Positions 45,508-57,651 of a stretch of DNA of 64,000 nt are shown here, one piece after another; the stretch's first letter is position 1; every line of letters starts with the position of its first letter. A program made the translations under genes and the position numbers. The notes beneath the pieces were generated by a model. It had not been told where the DNA came from, searched no databases, and worked only from the letters and a program-made list of their open reading frames with translations. This stretch comes from Persicaria tinctoria (lineage: Eukaryota > Streptophyta > Magnoliopsida > Caryophyllales > Polygonaceae), in the NCBI GenBank assembly GCA_037127255.1, contig JBANSL010000013.1:25949688-26013687 (forward strand), in the 5' to 3' direction.

Positions 45508-47010
45508 TTTTGTTCACTCAATGGCCCTTACTCGCTTTGCAATCGACCCTCTACTAGGTCACCCCCAATTCCCTAATGATTTCATTTTCTACTGGCGCTT
45601 GTAAAGTGTAGGAAACGAGTTTTGTGGGAAGCTTTTAGGCTGGAGGGAGGTCGTGTATGCGGGCCCACACACAAAAAACACGAACAACATAAAAACCCGA
45701 CGATGTTCCATCTTAAAATCAATTGGCAATGAGAGGAGTAACCCTTCAACCTTATATATTGTTTAAGCATTATCTATATTACCAATATCGGACAACCACA
45801 TTCCAATAGGTTCTACATTTCGGTACTTACGTTGTTTTGGAATTCCATTAATTTATTTCTTGCAAGTTGGATTTGTTTGGTGGTATTTGTGCAGGTTGCG
45901 TGAGCATCAACAATGGCGTACTAATCCTTCGCTTTACACAGCTACTTTATTAAACATGTGTGATATCGGTTCGAACAATCACTAACCTACAACATTTTGT
46001 GTCATAACCCGGCTATTTTATCAATACAACTTTAGGCTACACTAGCCAAAAAGAAATTTGTTTCTTCTTAATTTGAGGTCGGATGCCTATGCGAGGGTGT
46101 GTACAGGGAGTTACGGGCTCATGTGTGTGGTGTTTTATTGTGTGGTAGCTAGTTTGGCTATTCGCCAATGTATGCTCTTCTATATTGTGCTATGACGATT
46201 AATTGGTTTGTACGCTCATATCGAGCCTATTAATTGCTTGTAATTTATTAAGGATTAAATATTTTGTATCAAGGTTTGTATCGTACGGTAACTATGTCCA
46301 TCTTATCATTGTCATTATTATTAAGGTTCTAATTAGTGCTTTTAGTTATCTTGTTAAATATTTATCTTCTGATTACATGATCCTTGTTTATGAAGTTATT
46401 TCATATATGTCCTACTGTGCTATTATGGAATAGTGTGTGCATACTACACATTCGTTTGTTCTTGCCGGAACTTTACGTTTGGCTATACTAGCATGTCCTT
46501 GGAGTACAAATTGGTGTGTTGCCCGGTTATGCTTTCAGTTGGGTCTGTTTTGTACAAGGCTTACGCATGCATATCTAAAATCTCTTGCACTAACTGCTAC
46601 CAATATATACATGTTACAGGTTTTGTAGGCTAGTCTATTTATTGTATCAAAAATTTATTTACCTAGTTATGACTGTTTTATCTTCCTGTATATAAAGTTC
46701 ATTGGTTTGGTTGGTAAAACTTGTGTATGACGGGTTTGTCTTACCTTGTACTAGAGCTACGTGGCCTTCTTTGTTTTAGTAGAAAAGCTTACTAACTTAT
46801 ACGGTTGGTGTTGGGTTATACTACCTTATATATGAACCATAAAAAGCTGAGTAGTCTATTGCGCTAGAGTAGCTCTAGAGGCCCAACACCATAGTAGTGC
46901 TAAAGGCCCAATTATGACTATAAATAAAATAAACTTGCGATGGAATAAAACATCGATAGAAACCCACAAAATAAACTTTGATAACAGTAGCAGAGGAAGT
47001 GATTATGCAC
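45508..47010. other. Intergenic, AT-rich, no gene recognised
   Basis: Short hydrophobic open frames at 46203-46633 are AT-driven and have no domain. I see no element ends. Confidence 0.35.
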
Positions 47011-47430
47011 CTCATTTGTCCTCTCATCTAGCATCAACCCAACAAGTCCAAGACTACTCGCCCTCTTCCACACATCCTCCTTCAACATATTAAGTTCTTG
47101 CACTCTATTATGCAGCTCTAGTATTAACTGTCATCTTTCAATTGCATTATTAATTAATTTATCCCTCTTAGCCTTCTCCTCGTACTCATTTGCCTCCCTC
47201 TCCTCGTGCTCTTTTGTCGTCATTCCTCCTCCAACTTTTTCATCTGTTTCCTCTAATCCTCTTTGCATTTGACTTTATCAACTTGCTCCCTTTTATGCTT
47301 CCTTTCCTCTTCTTTCAACTTAGTAATCTTTCTCTTCTTCAATCTCTTCCCCTCTTCAACCCTCGTCTACTACTACCTCTCTTCGTCACTCCTCGCTTCC
47401 TCTTGCATCCTAACATGTTGCTTATTTGAT
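47011..47430 (-). pseudogene. Coiled-coil protein remnant
   Basis: On the minus strand a frame rich in Lys/Glu runs through many stops (for example EEERKHKREQVDKVK, then EREANEYEEKAKRDK, LILELHNRVQELNMLKEDVW). It ends at GTGCAT, a possible donor. Codon usage and heptads suggest a decayed coiled-coil gene or captured fragment. The family is not recognised. Confidence 0.3.
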
Positions 47431-47879
47431 GTCGATAAGTTAGAACTTATCCCGATTTATGCTCGGGATTCTCTTTTTAATTTTGTAGCTTGTTTTGTTA
47501 TATCTTTTCAACCTTAGATTATGCTCGAGATTGCTTTGAAGTCAGATTCTTGCGTTGTCGCGTCTATCTTTTAGATTATGTAAGTTGGGCTTTTACATAG
47601 GGATAGGAGGCTCAAAATCTTGAAAATGACCGTTTTCACCCGACGGTCTTTGCCAGTAGTGACATCACAAGGCGAGGGCAAGATTCGAACAATGCACATG
47701 AAGGGAGGTTCTCAATTAGCAGGCCTTTGGAGGCTCCAAGGAGTACTCTATGAAATCGAGCATCACAAAAGGAAACTGATCGACATTGTGCGGTTTTCAA
47801 TTATGTGCCTCGTATGGATTCAAACAATTAATCATGTTTCAACTTAAATCAGGAAAATCAAAGTTATTAGGATCGGCAT

Positions 47880-49264
47880 GCGTTAGGAAGATCTACGGGG
47901 GCTTCCCATGTTTGGAAAGAAATCAGGAAGGCTCTCGGAAATGTTATCAAACCACACTCCTTTTGGTGCCTGGGTAATGGTGGGAGCATTCGTTTTTGGA
48001 AGGATAAATGGGTGGGTGAAGTCGAGTTGTTTCATATTGATGCGCCCGAAGCTGTCACTAGCGGTGAAGACACCATGGTTGTTGAGCATTGGAGTACTGA
48101 GAATGGTTAGGATTGGGCGAGTTTCTCCGACAAATTGCCCACCTCAACTCTGCTCCAAATCGCTGCTACTGCTGCCTCCAACAAAGACGACGTCCTAAGC
48201 TGGTCTAAGAGCAATGATGGGGACTATTCTGCCAGCTCGGGGTATCTTGCAATTAGCTAATGGGCTCGATATTGGTCAATCCCCGGACTTGCAGTTCTAT
48301 AATATGATATGGAAGCTGAACGTTACTGAGAAGATTAGGTATTTCATCTGGACGACTAGCAATGGAGGAATCCTAACAAATCAGGAGAGGTCTCGGTGCC
48401 ATCAAGGTAACTCTGATTTGTGTCCCATTTGTCACCTAGTTGTTGAATCCCTCGAACACCTTTTTAGGGATTGCTGTACTGCTAAAACTCTATGGATGCA
48501 GGTTGAAGAGGCCAGGCGGGGGCCGGAGTTCTACACTCTACTCTTCGCCACCTGGTTGAGAAGGAACATCCTGCTTAGGATGGTGGATTCGGATGGAACT
48601 GAATGGAATGCCCTCTTTGCGATCACACTTTGGATTTCAAGGATAGCGAAGGACAACCGCTCACTCTCCAACTTTGTCGCTCCTTGGCACAGGAACATGG
48701 GAAAGCTCGGAGGAAGTTGTTGCTGAAGTGCGATAGGAAAGAGAGAGCCAGCACTTTGGTTGGCTGGGAAAAGCTGGGAAAAGATTGGGTTAAACTTAAC
48801 ATAACACATATGGGGTCGTCAAGAGTACGGGCTCTACGTCGGCTGGTGGAGCTATTCGGAATGAAGAAGGTGACTGGGTGGTTGGCTTCGACCATAACAT
48901 AGGATCATGCTCGGTTGTGGCAGCGAAATTGTGGGGCATTGCCAAGGGCCTCGAAATGGCTTGGAATCATGGGTGTAGGAAGGTTGTGTGCGAGACTGAC
49001 TCAGAGATTACGGTGAGGATGATTGGGAAGGGAGTGAAGCCGACTCACCCTTGTGCTAGTTTGGTACGGTGCTGCCAAAGCTTCTTTAGTAGGAGTTGGA
49101 CCATCCAGCTCCGTCACATTTTCCACGAAGGCAATGGCCTAGCTGATGCTCTTGCTCGTCTTGCTTTCTCTCTCCCTATTGGTTTTGTTATTCTGGATAG
49201 GCTACCTAACTCTATAACTGGTGTTTTGTATAAAGATGCTCAGGGGTCGTTTTGCCCCGTCTGA
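47880..49264 (+). pseudogene. LINE (L1-type) 3' part: zf-RVT and RNase H
   Basis: Successive frames give the typical end of plant L1 ORF2: SHVWKEIRKALG, SFWCLGNGGSIRFWKDKW, YNMIWKLNVTEKIRYFIW and the zf-RVT Cys cluster CPICHLVVESLEHLFRDC. An RNase H-like domain follows with AKLWGIAKGLEMAW, KVVCETDSE and IFHEGNGLADALARLA. Frameshifts near 48215 and 48730 and stops (for example around 48108) break it. RT and endonuclease are absent, so the copy is 5'-truncated. A T-rich stretch at 49289-49299 follows the stop at 49264. Confidence 0.75.
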
Positions 49265-49329
49265 TCTCTGTGGGGTAGCTCCCGCCCTTTTTTTTTTACA
49301 GTGGGCAAACAGTCGGAGCTATTACAAAT

Positions 49330-49825
49330 GATGTAAACGCGCTCCGGGATCATCCTTACGGATGATGGTACAAAGTTCCCTATTAAAAGTGATTGTAGAT
49401 CTATCACTAATGATGCCTCTAGTAGCTATATATTCTGCAACTTTGTTCGCCTCTCTGTAGATGTGGTTGTACTCAACATTTTCAAAGTTTGCCTCCATGA
49501 TCTTGATCTGTTCAATTTGGCGTAAAATCTCCCATCTGCTATCTCATCCTTTCGCGAGAATCCTCATCAGCTCTTGGTTGTCACCTTCTACGATTATATG
49601 TCTTATTCCTAGTCTTGTGGCTACTTTCATTCCTTCTAGCACTGCTGCTGCCTCCGTTTGAATAACTGTACCTTGATCAATTTCCTAGTAGAAAATGTCA
49701 GTTACACGGCCCCGTGAATCACGAATGATTCCTCCCAACTAGCAAGCACCTGTGGGTTTGACAGAACCATCTACGTTAATCTTGTAGATGACTCCTACTG
49801 GTCTAGTCCAACTAGTTCTAGACCT
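49330..49825 (-). pseudogene. RNase H-like fragment of a second LINE, minus strand
   Basis: On the minus strand the frame reads IYKINVDGSVKPTGAC, LGGIIRDSRGRVTD, QTEAAAVLEGMKVATRLG, IIVEGDNQELMRIL and IYREANKVAEYIA. These are the RVT_3 RNase H motifs with Asp, Glu and Asp in place, interrupted by three stops. It lies back to back with the plus-strand LINE fragment. Confidence 0.65.
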
Positions 49826-50367
49826 TTTCTTCCTATTGTTAGCATTTTTTTTGTACTTGAAGGATTTGTTGTTCTCCACTCCTGTATATCTTTAATAATA
49901 CAGTTAATTAGGTTACAGAACGTGTCCGGACTGATTTGTTTAAAAATTTGCTTGTTTCTAGTTTCTCATATTCTTTCCAAAATAACGACTGGTTCTTAAA
50001 AAAAATTGGTTGATTTGGGCAGCTCCGGCCTTTTAATTGAAGTCTTGCTCCCTCTTGGAGCGTGGGTCTTTGCCAACATTTTGCCACCCAAAAAAAAAAA
50101 GGAAAATCAAAGTCTTGTAGTGTCATATTCCTTTTTAAAATTCAACATCAAAGTTAATTTAGAGCATCATGCGATTTTGCTCTCCATGTAATGTACTGAT
50201 CTTTGATACATCTTCCATGTTCATCGTAAATCAGATTCAAAAAAAAAAAATTGATTAAACATATATCGCCTTTAGCCAACCAAATGTTTAATTTCTCTGT
50301 CAATATTCACAAATTCAATTTCAAACTCCAAGCAATTCACTTTACCAAAACTCTTAACAATCTTGAA
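49826..50367. other. Intergenic / 3' flank of LHCA6
   Basis: AT-rich with two A runs (50091-50101 and 50240-50251). The last part is presumably the 3' untranslated region of the minus-strand gene. Confidence 0.4.
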
Positions 50368-51852
50368 TCAATGCCCGGAGAAAGCCTGCAGAACACAAAC
50401 CCAAAATAAAACTATCTCCAAAACTCACACCAAAAAACTCATTAAAAAACTAAGTTGATATCGATAAACCCTTACCGTGAAAATGTTGCAATGGCCGGGG
50501 TCCGCAAGGTGCGCGTTGAGGTTCTCGAGCGGGTTGCCTTCGCCCGTATAGACCGCCTGGAAGCAAAACCCGACGAATGCGAGCATCGCCAACCGCCCGT
50601 TCTTGATCTCCTTGGTCCGCAGCACCATCACGGGCTCCGGGGAGCCTCTCCCCCACATCATCGGGTCAAACCACAACCCGCCCGGGTACCCGACGTCCGG
50701 TGTCGGGTTCTCCCGGTTCGGGAGGTTGGGCTCCACGTCCACGCACCCTGGGTTCACGTAGTCCGCCCACCTCCGGCCCTCCACCCAGCCCATTAGGGCC
50801 ATCTGCACGATGAATAGGGTGGTGGGGTCCGCGAAGTAGCTCCGGGAGCCTGCGTCGTACCAGTTGAATTCGTCGATGAAGCCTAGGCTCTCGAGCCACT
50901 CGGGGATGAGGATCCCCGCCACGGCTAGCATTGCCCACCGGCCGTGCATTAGCTCTGCCTGCGCGAACCATCTTAGTAGCTCCGGTTCCGACCCTGAATT
51001 AAGGACGTGTTTGGTAATACATGCTTGTAATAAGAAAACGGTCTTGCAGGAGAAACTATATAAATGGATTATGCATACGCAAACCGAATTAAAACAAATA
51101 CTCTACCCATTCGGTAAACATGTGATCTACTAATAAGTATAAAAAAATTGATATTTATATATCTTTCATCATCAAAAATGTGTATAAATAGTAAATAATA
51201 TATTATGTGGAATGGAGAGACTATAAAACATTAATATAATGAATAAGATTGAAGACATACCTAATCCAAGGGGGTCAAAACCAAAATCACCAGGAAGGCT
51301 ACAAACAACAAATAAAAAGGTCCAATTAACAACCAAACATCCCTTAAAATACTCCAAATGCAGGTGTTGTATGATACATTTTTGTGTATCGCTTTTTCCA
51401 TAGATATGCCATTCATTTATATTAAATAATGACATGAACAACATTCATAATAGCCAATTAGAACAAATGACATGAACAGAACATCTAATAGCTAACCTTC
51501 CATCAAGCCATTCCGGGGGAGAGCTACCAGGGAACCACAACGGCCTATCAGGTGGAAGCGGTTCGCAAATGCTAGACACCCCCTTCGTCGCGTTGATGTG
51601 TACTTGTCCTCTTCCTATGCTTACACCATTCGGTTTTTCGTGTAAGAACTTTCGCGATACTTCCCTTTTTTTTTTAAAAAAAAAAGTTATTTAATTAAGC
51701 ATAAAATCGAGTCGAATTAAGATTATGATATGAGATTCGATCACTACTAAGGAGAATGTAACTAGAAATTAAGATTTGAAATAAAAATGGTGTAACAAAA
51801 GTGACCTGAATGGGAGGGTTGAGAGAGCACTGGATGCAACAGCCAGAGCCAT
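50368..51852 (-). CDS. LHCA6: Photosystem I chlorophyll a/b-binding protein 6, five exons
   Basis: Exons (minus strand): 51852-51806, 51664-51497, 51298-51261, 50993-50476 and 50385-50368, joining in frame to 262 residues. The start is the first ATG, followed by a Ser/Ala-rich transit peptide. The mature region has [27 protein letters not shown], the first chlorophyll-binding helix [20 protein letters not shown], a second helix [19 protein letters not shown], and the third helix [19 protein letters not shown], ending AFSGH. The residues match Arabidopsis LHCA6 rather than LHCA2 or LHCA5. LHCA6 sits in the thylakoid membrane and links photosystem I to the NDH complex for cyclic electron flow. 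The acceptor of exon 2 follows an unusual T10-A10 tract. No defects are seen. Confidence 0.92.
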
Positions 51853-52010
51853 TGCTATTTGCTACTGATCCCTTGCTTGTGGTATTCCTTCATTCATGCC
51901 CTCTCTCTATTAGCTTATCTTGCTTCATATTTGCAAATAAGTAGCCAATCAGCACTCCCCACGTGGCGTTGCAAGTACGGGCTTTAATTTGGGCCTTAAG
52001 GCCCAACTAC
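51853..52010. promoter_or_regulatory. Short divergent promoter between LHCA6 and the FAM133-like gene
   Basis: Upstream of LHCA6 (minus strand) are an I-box GATAAG (51914-51919), a CCAAT box (51945-51949) and a G-box CCACGTGG (51959-51966), a combination known from light-regulated plant genes. Next to them is the palindrome TTGGGCCTTAAGGCCCAA (51989-52006), giving a TGGGCC (site II) element on each strand. The two genes diverge from this region. Function is inferred from motifs only. Confidence 0.55.
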
Positions 52011-52089
52011 TGAAAAGTCCAGCCCATTCCCTTTCTAGCGTTTGGTTGAAAAACGACGCGTTTGAAGAGTGGCTACCAGGGGATTGATT

Positions 52090-53674
52090 CTAGAAGGTAC
52101 TGTTGAATTTATTTCAACCCCTTCGCCCCTTTCCGCTCGCCCTCTTGGAAGTCTCTGAGAAGTGAGAAGGTCTTTGCTCCTTCTTCCTATTTTCTACTTC
52201 TTCCCGTTTGGATCTGGTGGTCTCTGTACCCTCAGCTGCCCCTCTCCTGTGTTTCTTTGGCTTCAGGTATGTGAAATTTCGGATTGTCCCTATTCCATGG
52301 ATTGATGGATTTGTTCTTTTCTTGCAAGAGCGCTTGGAGCATGTTATTGTTAGGGTTTCGGCGGAGTTAGGTTTTAATCACCGAAGTAATCTCTGAATTT
52401 GTTCCTTTTTCACCGCGTGTGTATTCTTGTGCTGGATTTTTGTTCAGTTTCAGGGTTTTAGATGGGAATTTTCGGCTGACGGCTAAGTTTGTGTTTTCTT
52501 TTTTGGAACTAGATATTTGGTGCTGAATTGCAGCGAAGAAGAGCATACTCAGGCTTCCTTTGATTGAATCCCATCTTCTTGAATAAGGTAAGAATACCGG
52601 GTGCAGTCGGTGTTTATGTTAGAGTATGGTGTTTAGCTAATTATGCAAATTTAGGGTTTTATTAGCTTCTCAATTTTTGTGGTATTGTCCAAGATTTTTA
52701 TGTGAAACTGAATTTTTATCTTGACTGACTCTGATTTGCATACTTTTATGCTGAAACATGTTTTTGTAGCTTTTGTTGCTGTCATACAATTGATTAATGT
52801 TTGATCAGTTTGTTAGATTAAATGCCGGTTGGCTTCACAATCAGGAAGGCCTAAAGTCCGTTCAGTTTGAATAATGAGTTAGATTCGTGTAGGAGCTTAA
52901 TGAGCTTTATAAGTTGCAAATTGACTTTAAGTTTACTCATTTTAAATGCTTAATTTATAGATTGCATGACCTTTGGCTTCAGAATCTGGATCTGTAACTC
53001 TGTTTAGATTTAATTTAGATGTATGTAGGAAGCTATGAAGGCATCCATCAATTTGACTTTGAGGTTACTCATTCTAACTCCTTAGCAAAAATAGGAGTAA
53101 TAGATACCGGATTAGTTGAATTTTCAATCAAAGTTGATGTAGGGCTGAGAAGTTGCTGTTTAATGTTCTCAAGCTATATGAGTTCTGAGTGATATTCTAC
53201 TTATATATTACAGTAATATAGGAGCTTTAGAGTTCTGCAGTGACGATGAATAACTGTTCTCAGTATGCTTTTATTAATCCATCCTCTATGTAATGACTTG
53301 ATACGGTCCCATGGAAAAGTAGACATGCCATTTTCGCTTCTGATCTGGAAACATGAAATGTAGTGTGAGATAGGATATAGTGTTGACAAAGGATATATTC
53401 TTATAACTGCATCTCATTTGATATTACATGATTTTTATTTTATTGTTATTGGGAAATTTACCTGGTATTCACATGAGAAGCAGTATCTATTATATACTTT
53501 GTTCTTGGTTGTTTTTTGACTTGTTACATGTTCCTCTAATGCCTTTTGTACTTGGTGTCTTGTTGCAAAGACAAGTAATAATTGAAGAACTAACATGGGT
53601 TTTCTCTTTTATGAGATGCACTTTTTGCCATCTTCATACCAAAATGCAGGTTTTGTGCTGTTTTTTCTTTCGAA
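52090..53674 (+). other. 5' untranslated exons and leader introns of the FAM133-like gene
   Basis: CT-rich leader from about 52090. Candidate donors are GTATGT after 52265 and GTAAGA after 52587, and the final acceptor (AATGCAG) is at 53648, 26 bp before the start codon. The transcription start is approximate. Confidence 0.5.
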
Positions 53675-54622
53675 ATGGACTGCAAAAATTTCATGCAGCT
53701 GGTCGAGGAGAAGAAGAATAAAATCTTAGAAAGGAAAGAAGCTCCACTGAAATGGCAGCAGAAGCTCGAAGCTGGCGAAAAGGCTAGGGCTGAAGCTGAA
53801 GCTGAAGCCAAAAGGAAAGCAAAGGCGGCAAGAAAACACAAGAAAAGGTTGTCTTCAGATTCAGACAGTGAAAGTGAAAGCGGTAGCAGTGATGGACAAA
53901 AGAAATCTAGGAAGAGGTCCAGCAGGAGGCACAGAAAGCGTTCCCATTCAGATTCGGAGGAAGAGAGAAAAGAGGTGAGGTCCAAGCACAGGAGAAGAAG
54001 ACATTCTTCTAAATCAGAAGATAGCAGTGATGAATATGATAATAGTTCAGAAGAAGATAGACGGAGGAAAAGGCGATCCCACAAGAGAAACAAGCATCGA
54101 AGTTCGAGGCTGGATTCCAGTGCTTCAGACTCCAGTGATGGAGAAGAGGGCGAAGTGAACAGGAGAACTCATAAAAAGCATCATAGGCACCATCGGAAAT
54201 CAGGTTCATCAGAGTACTCAAGTGAAGAGGATGATGGCAAAGTGAAGAGAAATCCTGTGAAGCATCACAAACATCATCGAAGATCAAAGTACAGTGACAC
54301 TGATTCTTTTAGTGAAAATGAAAATGACACTGATAGAAGAAGCCACAGAAGGGTTCACAAACGTCGCCATCGATCTCTCAATGCTGACTCTGTTGCATTT
54401 GATGATGCAATGGATAGGGAACCCAAGCGCAAGAAATCTCACCAGCGTCACTCCCACCATCAGCGAGTGCAAGACCAGCCTGGCTCAGATCATGAGAAGA
54501 CTGACCACTCTCAACATCAAGCAAATACAGCGGGAGACACACACTGTAAGACAAATGGGAACCTTTCTCGTCCTTCTGGTGAAGCCAATGCTAATGGCAA
54601 AAATTACCATCCAACAGCGTAA
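53675..54622 (+). CDS. FAM133-like protein, Ser/Arg/Lys-rich nuclear protein
   Basis: A 315-residue protein in one coding exon. The N-terminus (DCKNFMQLVEEKKNKILERKEAPLKW) is the conserved start of plant FAM133-like proteins. It is followed by a Lys/Ala/Glu-rich helix (residues about 28-60) and a long low-complexity tail of Ser-Asp/Glu and Arg/Lys/His clusters (SDSDSESESGSSD, KSRKRSSRRHRKRSH). The start ATG at 53675 is the first in the exon after the acceptor at 53648. Such composition points to a nuclear protein associated with RNA processing, but the biochemical role is not established. The sequence appears intact. Confidence 0.8.
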   Translation: MDCKNFMQLVEEKKNKILERKEAPLKWQQKLEAGEKARAEAEAEAKRKAKAARKHKKRLSSDSDSESESGSSDGQKKSRKRSSRRHRKRSHSDSEEERKEVRSKHRRRRHSSKSEDSSDEYDNSSEEDRRRKRRSHKRNKHRSSRLDSSASDSSDGEEGEVNRRTHKKHHRHHRKSGSSEYSSEEDDGKVKRNPVKHHKHHRRSKYSDTDSFSENENDTDRRSHRRVHKRRHRSLNADSVAFDDAMDREPKRKKSHQRHSHHQRVQDQPGSDHEKTDHSQHQANTAGDTHCKTNGNLSRPSGEANANGKNYHPTA

Positions 54623-54989
54623 ATGGGTGGTGATTACTAAGATGAACCTAGTGGTTTCAAGATTCTTCGTTGACGTATGTAAGGGAAGTTCGCATCTTTG
54701 GGTTGCCTCTGGAGTTAACTCATTGATTTGGTGTACCTGTTTTTTCTGTTTGTGTCGATTTGTTTCTCTCTATGCATCAGGATCAATTGAACCATGGAAG
54801 CTCCTGGAATGATTTGAAGCCCTCTGACTTGAGATATTGAAAATAGGTTTAAAACTCGGAATATGGTTGAACGAATGTTTGATTCATTTTAGTTGCTTTG
54901 AATTTAATTTTTTCAACACTCAATGACCATCACAGTACCGATAAGTCACCAAAAAACCCAAACCCAATAACCTAAAACGCTCTCTTTGA

Positions 54990-56204
54990 GCTTTGGGCGC
55001 CGCCGCCGCTTACCATCACCCCATCACCATGGAGTTTGCTTATCACCGCCGCCATCACCAGGGCTCTCTTTCTCCGACATCGCGCCTCATCGCCAGTGGT
55101 TTTACCGCTGCCGCCATCACCATGGCTACCCTTCACCGCCTCATTTGCCTCATCGCCTGTGCTCGGCTCACCTCGCCCTCAATCCAAAGATTTCAACTCC
55201 TTCTGCCTTGGCTTACCGCCGTCGTAGCCACCACCTAAGTAGCCACCGCCTCTGCTCCGCTGCCTCCCACCGGTGCTCCATTGATCACCTCGGTCCTTCG
55301 ACTTCCTCCATCGCCCTTCTCGGCCATCAGCTTCTCCGGCGTGGCGCCTTCGGGTGCCCCTCGCATTGTAAGTTCTCCGATCGCCACCAGCTTCTTCGAG
55401 TGGAGCTCCATTGCTGATTCCTTGGCTCCGTTGTCTCCTTGCTCCTCGGTTGTCGCCCCTCCTCCGCGTTCCCTCCAGTACGCCTACCGGGCTCCTCCGA
55501 GTCTTCTTGGAGATGCTTGATTTGTCTTCTTGCCCTTTTTTCTCATCCATGGTCTCGATTTTGGGAATTCCTATCAAGATAGGTTTAATAATGTTATCTT
55601 TCAGAGTTTAGGCCCCAATCCATTTTCAATCTGTTTTTCCGCCTCCTTGCCCGTTGATTGTTGTTCATTTTCTCTCCCTTGGTTTGTTCCTTCTGCCTCT
55701 ATTTAGACTACCTAGTAGTCGCCCACGATCTTGTTATCGTCCTTGAGGGGTGGGATGGATTTTTGGGATTTTAATGGATAACGGTTTGGCTTGGAGTCGG
55801 TTTTCCGGGTTGTCGTGTGCAGTGCTGTTCTTGTTGTGTTGCAGGCCTCTTTGAGCGGTGTTTGATTTGTCATGTTCGATGGCGTCGTGGATGTGCGTTG
55901 ACATCTGATGGCTCGTTAGAGTCCATAATCTGAGGTGTCCACTGGTGTTCCCCAGAGTTCTCTGTGTGCGTCGTCTCTTTGATCGATCGTTTCGTTTGTC
56001 TCTTTGGTTTGTGATTTTCAATGTAGGATGGCTTGTACTTTTATTTTGTCTTTTGCTTCTTTTATTTCCTTTCTGTCTTTTGATTATGTCATTTGCTTCT
56101 GTTGTACATGATGGTTAGTCCATCCACCCACCGGCTTGTCCCGTCTCTCGGTTTATCTAGGCTTGTCTAGTGAGCCGAATTATTATCTTGCTTCAAAAAA
56201 AAAA
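54990..56204 (+). mobile_element. Poly(A) retroposon, plus-strand copy
   Basis: It ends in A10 (56195-56204) after CCGAATTATTATCTTGCTTC, the same terminus as the minus-strand copy at 56387-57542. The 3' part (about 55700-56194) is homologous between the two. The 5' part (54990-55600) is GC-rich, CCGCC-rich and unlike the other copy. No target duplication was found for this copy and the left end is approximate. Long open frames in it are compositional. Confidence 0.6.
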
Positions 56205-56386
56205 GAATCACTTGACAACCCAGTGGAGGCAGGACATGGACTTGATATGACCAAAATCGGACCCAGATGCGAACTCCAACCGTCAACTCGTAGAAATGTC
56301 TCTTTATGCATGTAATTTGCATCTAGTTTAGGATTCCAGCACTAGTGTAAAATTAAACTTCAAGGCTCATGTCTGGCGGAGATGTT

Positions 56387-57542
56387 ACTTTTTTTTTTTT
56401 TTGAAGCAAGATAAGAATTCGGTTCTCTAGACAAGCCTAAAGAAACCGAGAGACCGGACAAGCCGGTAGATAACTTGAAGCAAATGACTGAAAGGAAATT
56501 ACAGAAGCAAATGACAGAAAAGAAATTACATAATCAAATGACATAATTAAAAATATAAGGAACGTACAAGCCATCCTATACTGTGAAACACAAGCCTAAA
56601 GAAGAACGAAAAGATCGGCCAAAGGGACAACGCACAGAAAGAACTCTGGGGACCAGCGCATACCTCAGATTATGGACTCTAGCGAGCCTTCAGATGTCAA
56701 CGCACAACCACGGCGTCATCGAACATAACAAATCAACCATCGCTCACAATAAGCCTGCAACACAATAAGAACAGCACAATACACTAGCCCGCAAACTCAA
56801 CCCCAAACCACAATATAGCACAAAAACACCCCAAGAACCCATCTCAACCCTCAAGGACGATAACAAAATCGTAAGCAGGCTAACACAAGGAAAAAGCCCA
56901 AAAGAGGCGATAAAAAACGAGAAAAAGAAGCCAAGAAGAGCCATATTGAACAAGAAAGCGAATGAATAAGCGGACTAAAAAACAACCCTGTATTGATTTT
57001 TCATTTTATTTTCCTCAAACAAAAAAAGCGCTCGCAGAACGCTTGCTGGAGACCGGCAGATGACAGTCAATGGAAGCCGAAGAAGGCGCCGGTGCGGTGG
57101 AGACGAAACCATTGGAAGCTTAGGCGATGGAAACAGACGAGGCCGAGGAAGGCCAGACCAAACCTCAAACAATCACCAAAGGGCCACGCAGAGGCGGTGG
57201 AACCAGAGGCAGAAGAAACAGAGGATGGCGGAGGGACCGACGGAGGTTCCTGTGTGGCGATGGAGGACGGAGAATCGATGGGTGAGGGTGAACTGAGGAC
57301 GTTGGCCCGTTGCAGGAAGCGTCGGGTACCAGGGTGTAGACCGGAGGGGCTGGAAATCAAGGACGGCGCCGAACTGGACCGCCGAAGAGGCAACAACAAC
57401 AGGAGGAGGTCGCGGTTGGCGACGGAGATCAAGAATAATGGCTTCGGAGGCAGGTCCCGACCCGAAGGCGAGAGAGGAGGGGTGATGGAAGGTTGGCGAC
57501 GTTGAGGGAAACCGGTGGGCAAAGGTGCTAAGACACACAGGA
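56387..57542 (-). mobile_element. Poly(A) retroposon, minus-strand copy with 12-bp target duplication
   Basis: The exact 12-bp repeat GGCGGAGATGTT lies at 56375-56386 and 57543-57554. On the minus strand the element ends in a run of 14 A (56389-56402) after GAATTCTTATCTTGCTTC. The 3' half matches the plus-strand copy. The 5' half (57000-57540) is a separate GC-rich sequence with open but unrecognised frames. These are the features of target-primed retrotransposition by LINE machinery. Confidence 0.75.
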
Positions 57543-57651
57543 GGCGGAGATGTTCCTCTCTTCAAGCCGCCGGATATATTGAATTGCTTACCCTTTGAAA
57601 ATAAAAGGTGATGAATCTATCTACTCTGTATATATTATCTATTAATGTATT

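Noticed and set aside
46203..46633. Small hydrophobic proteins
   Set aside because: AT-rich sequence yields Phe/Ile/Leu/Tyr-rich frames by chance. No splice or domain support.
50450..50971. Alternative open frames in both strands over LHCA6 exon 4
   Set aside because: GC-rich shadow frames of a conserved chlorophyll-binding protein.
55179..55577. Protein-coding gene in the GC-rich half of the plus-strand retroposon (frames on both strands)
   Set aside because: Overlapping open frames in several phases of a CCGCC-rich sequence with no domain and no splice context. Compositional.
57067..57565. Protein-coding gene in the GC-rich half of the minus-strand retroposon
   Set aside because: Same reason: three overlapping frames, no recognised family, and the sequence lies inside a poly(A) retroposon.
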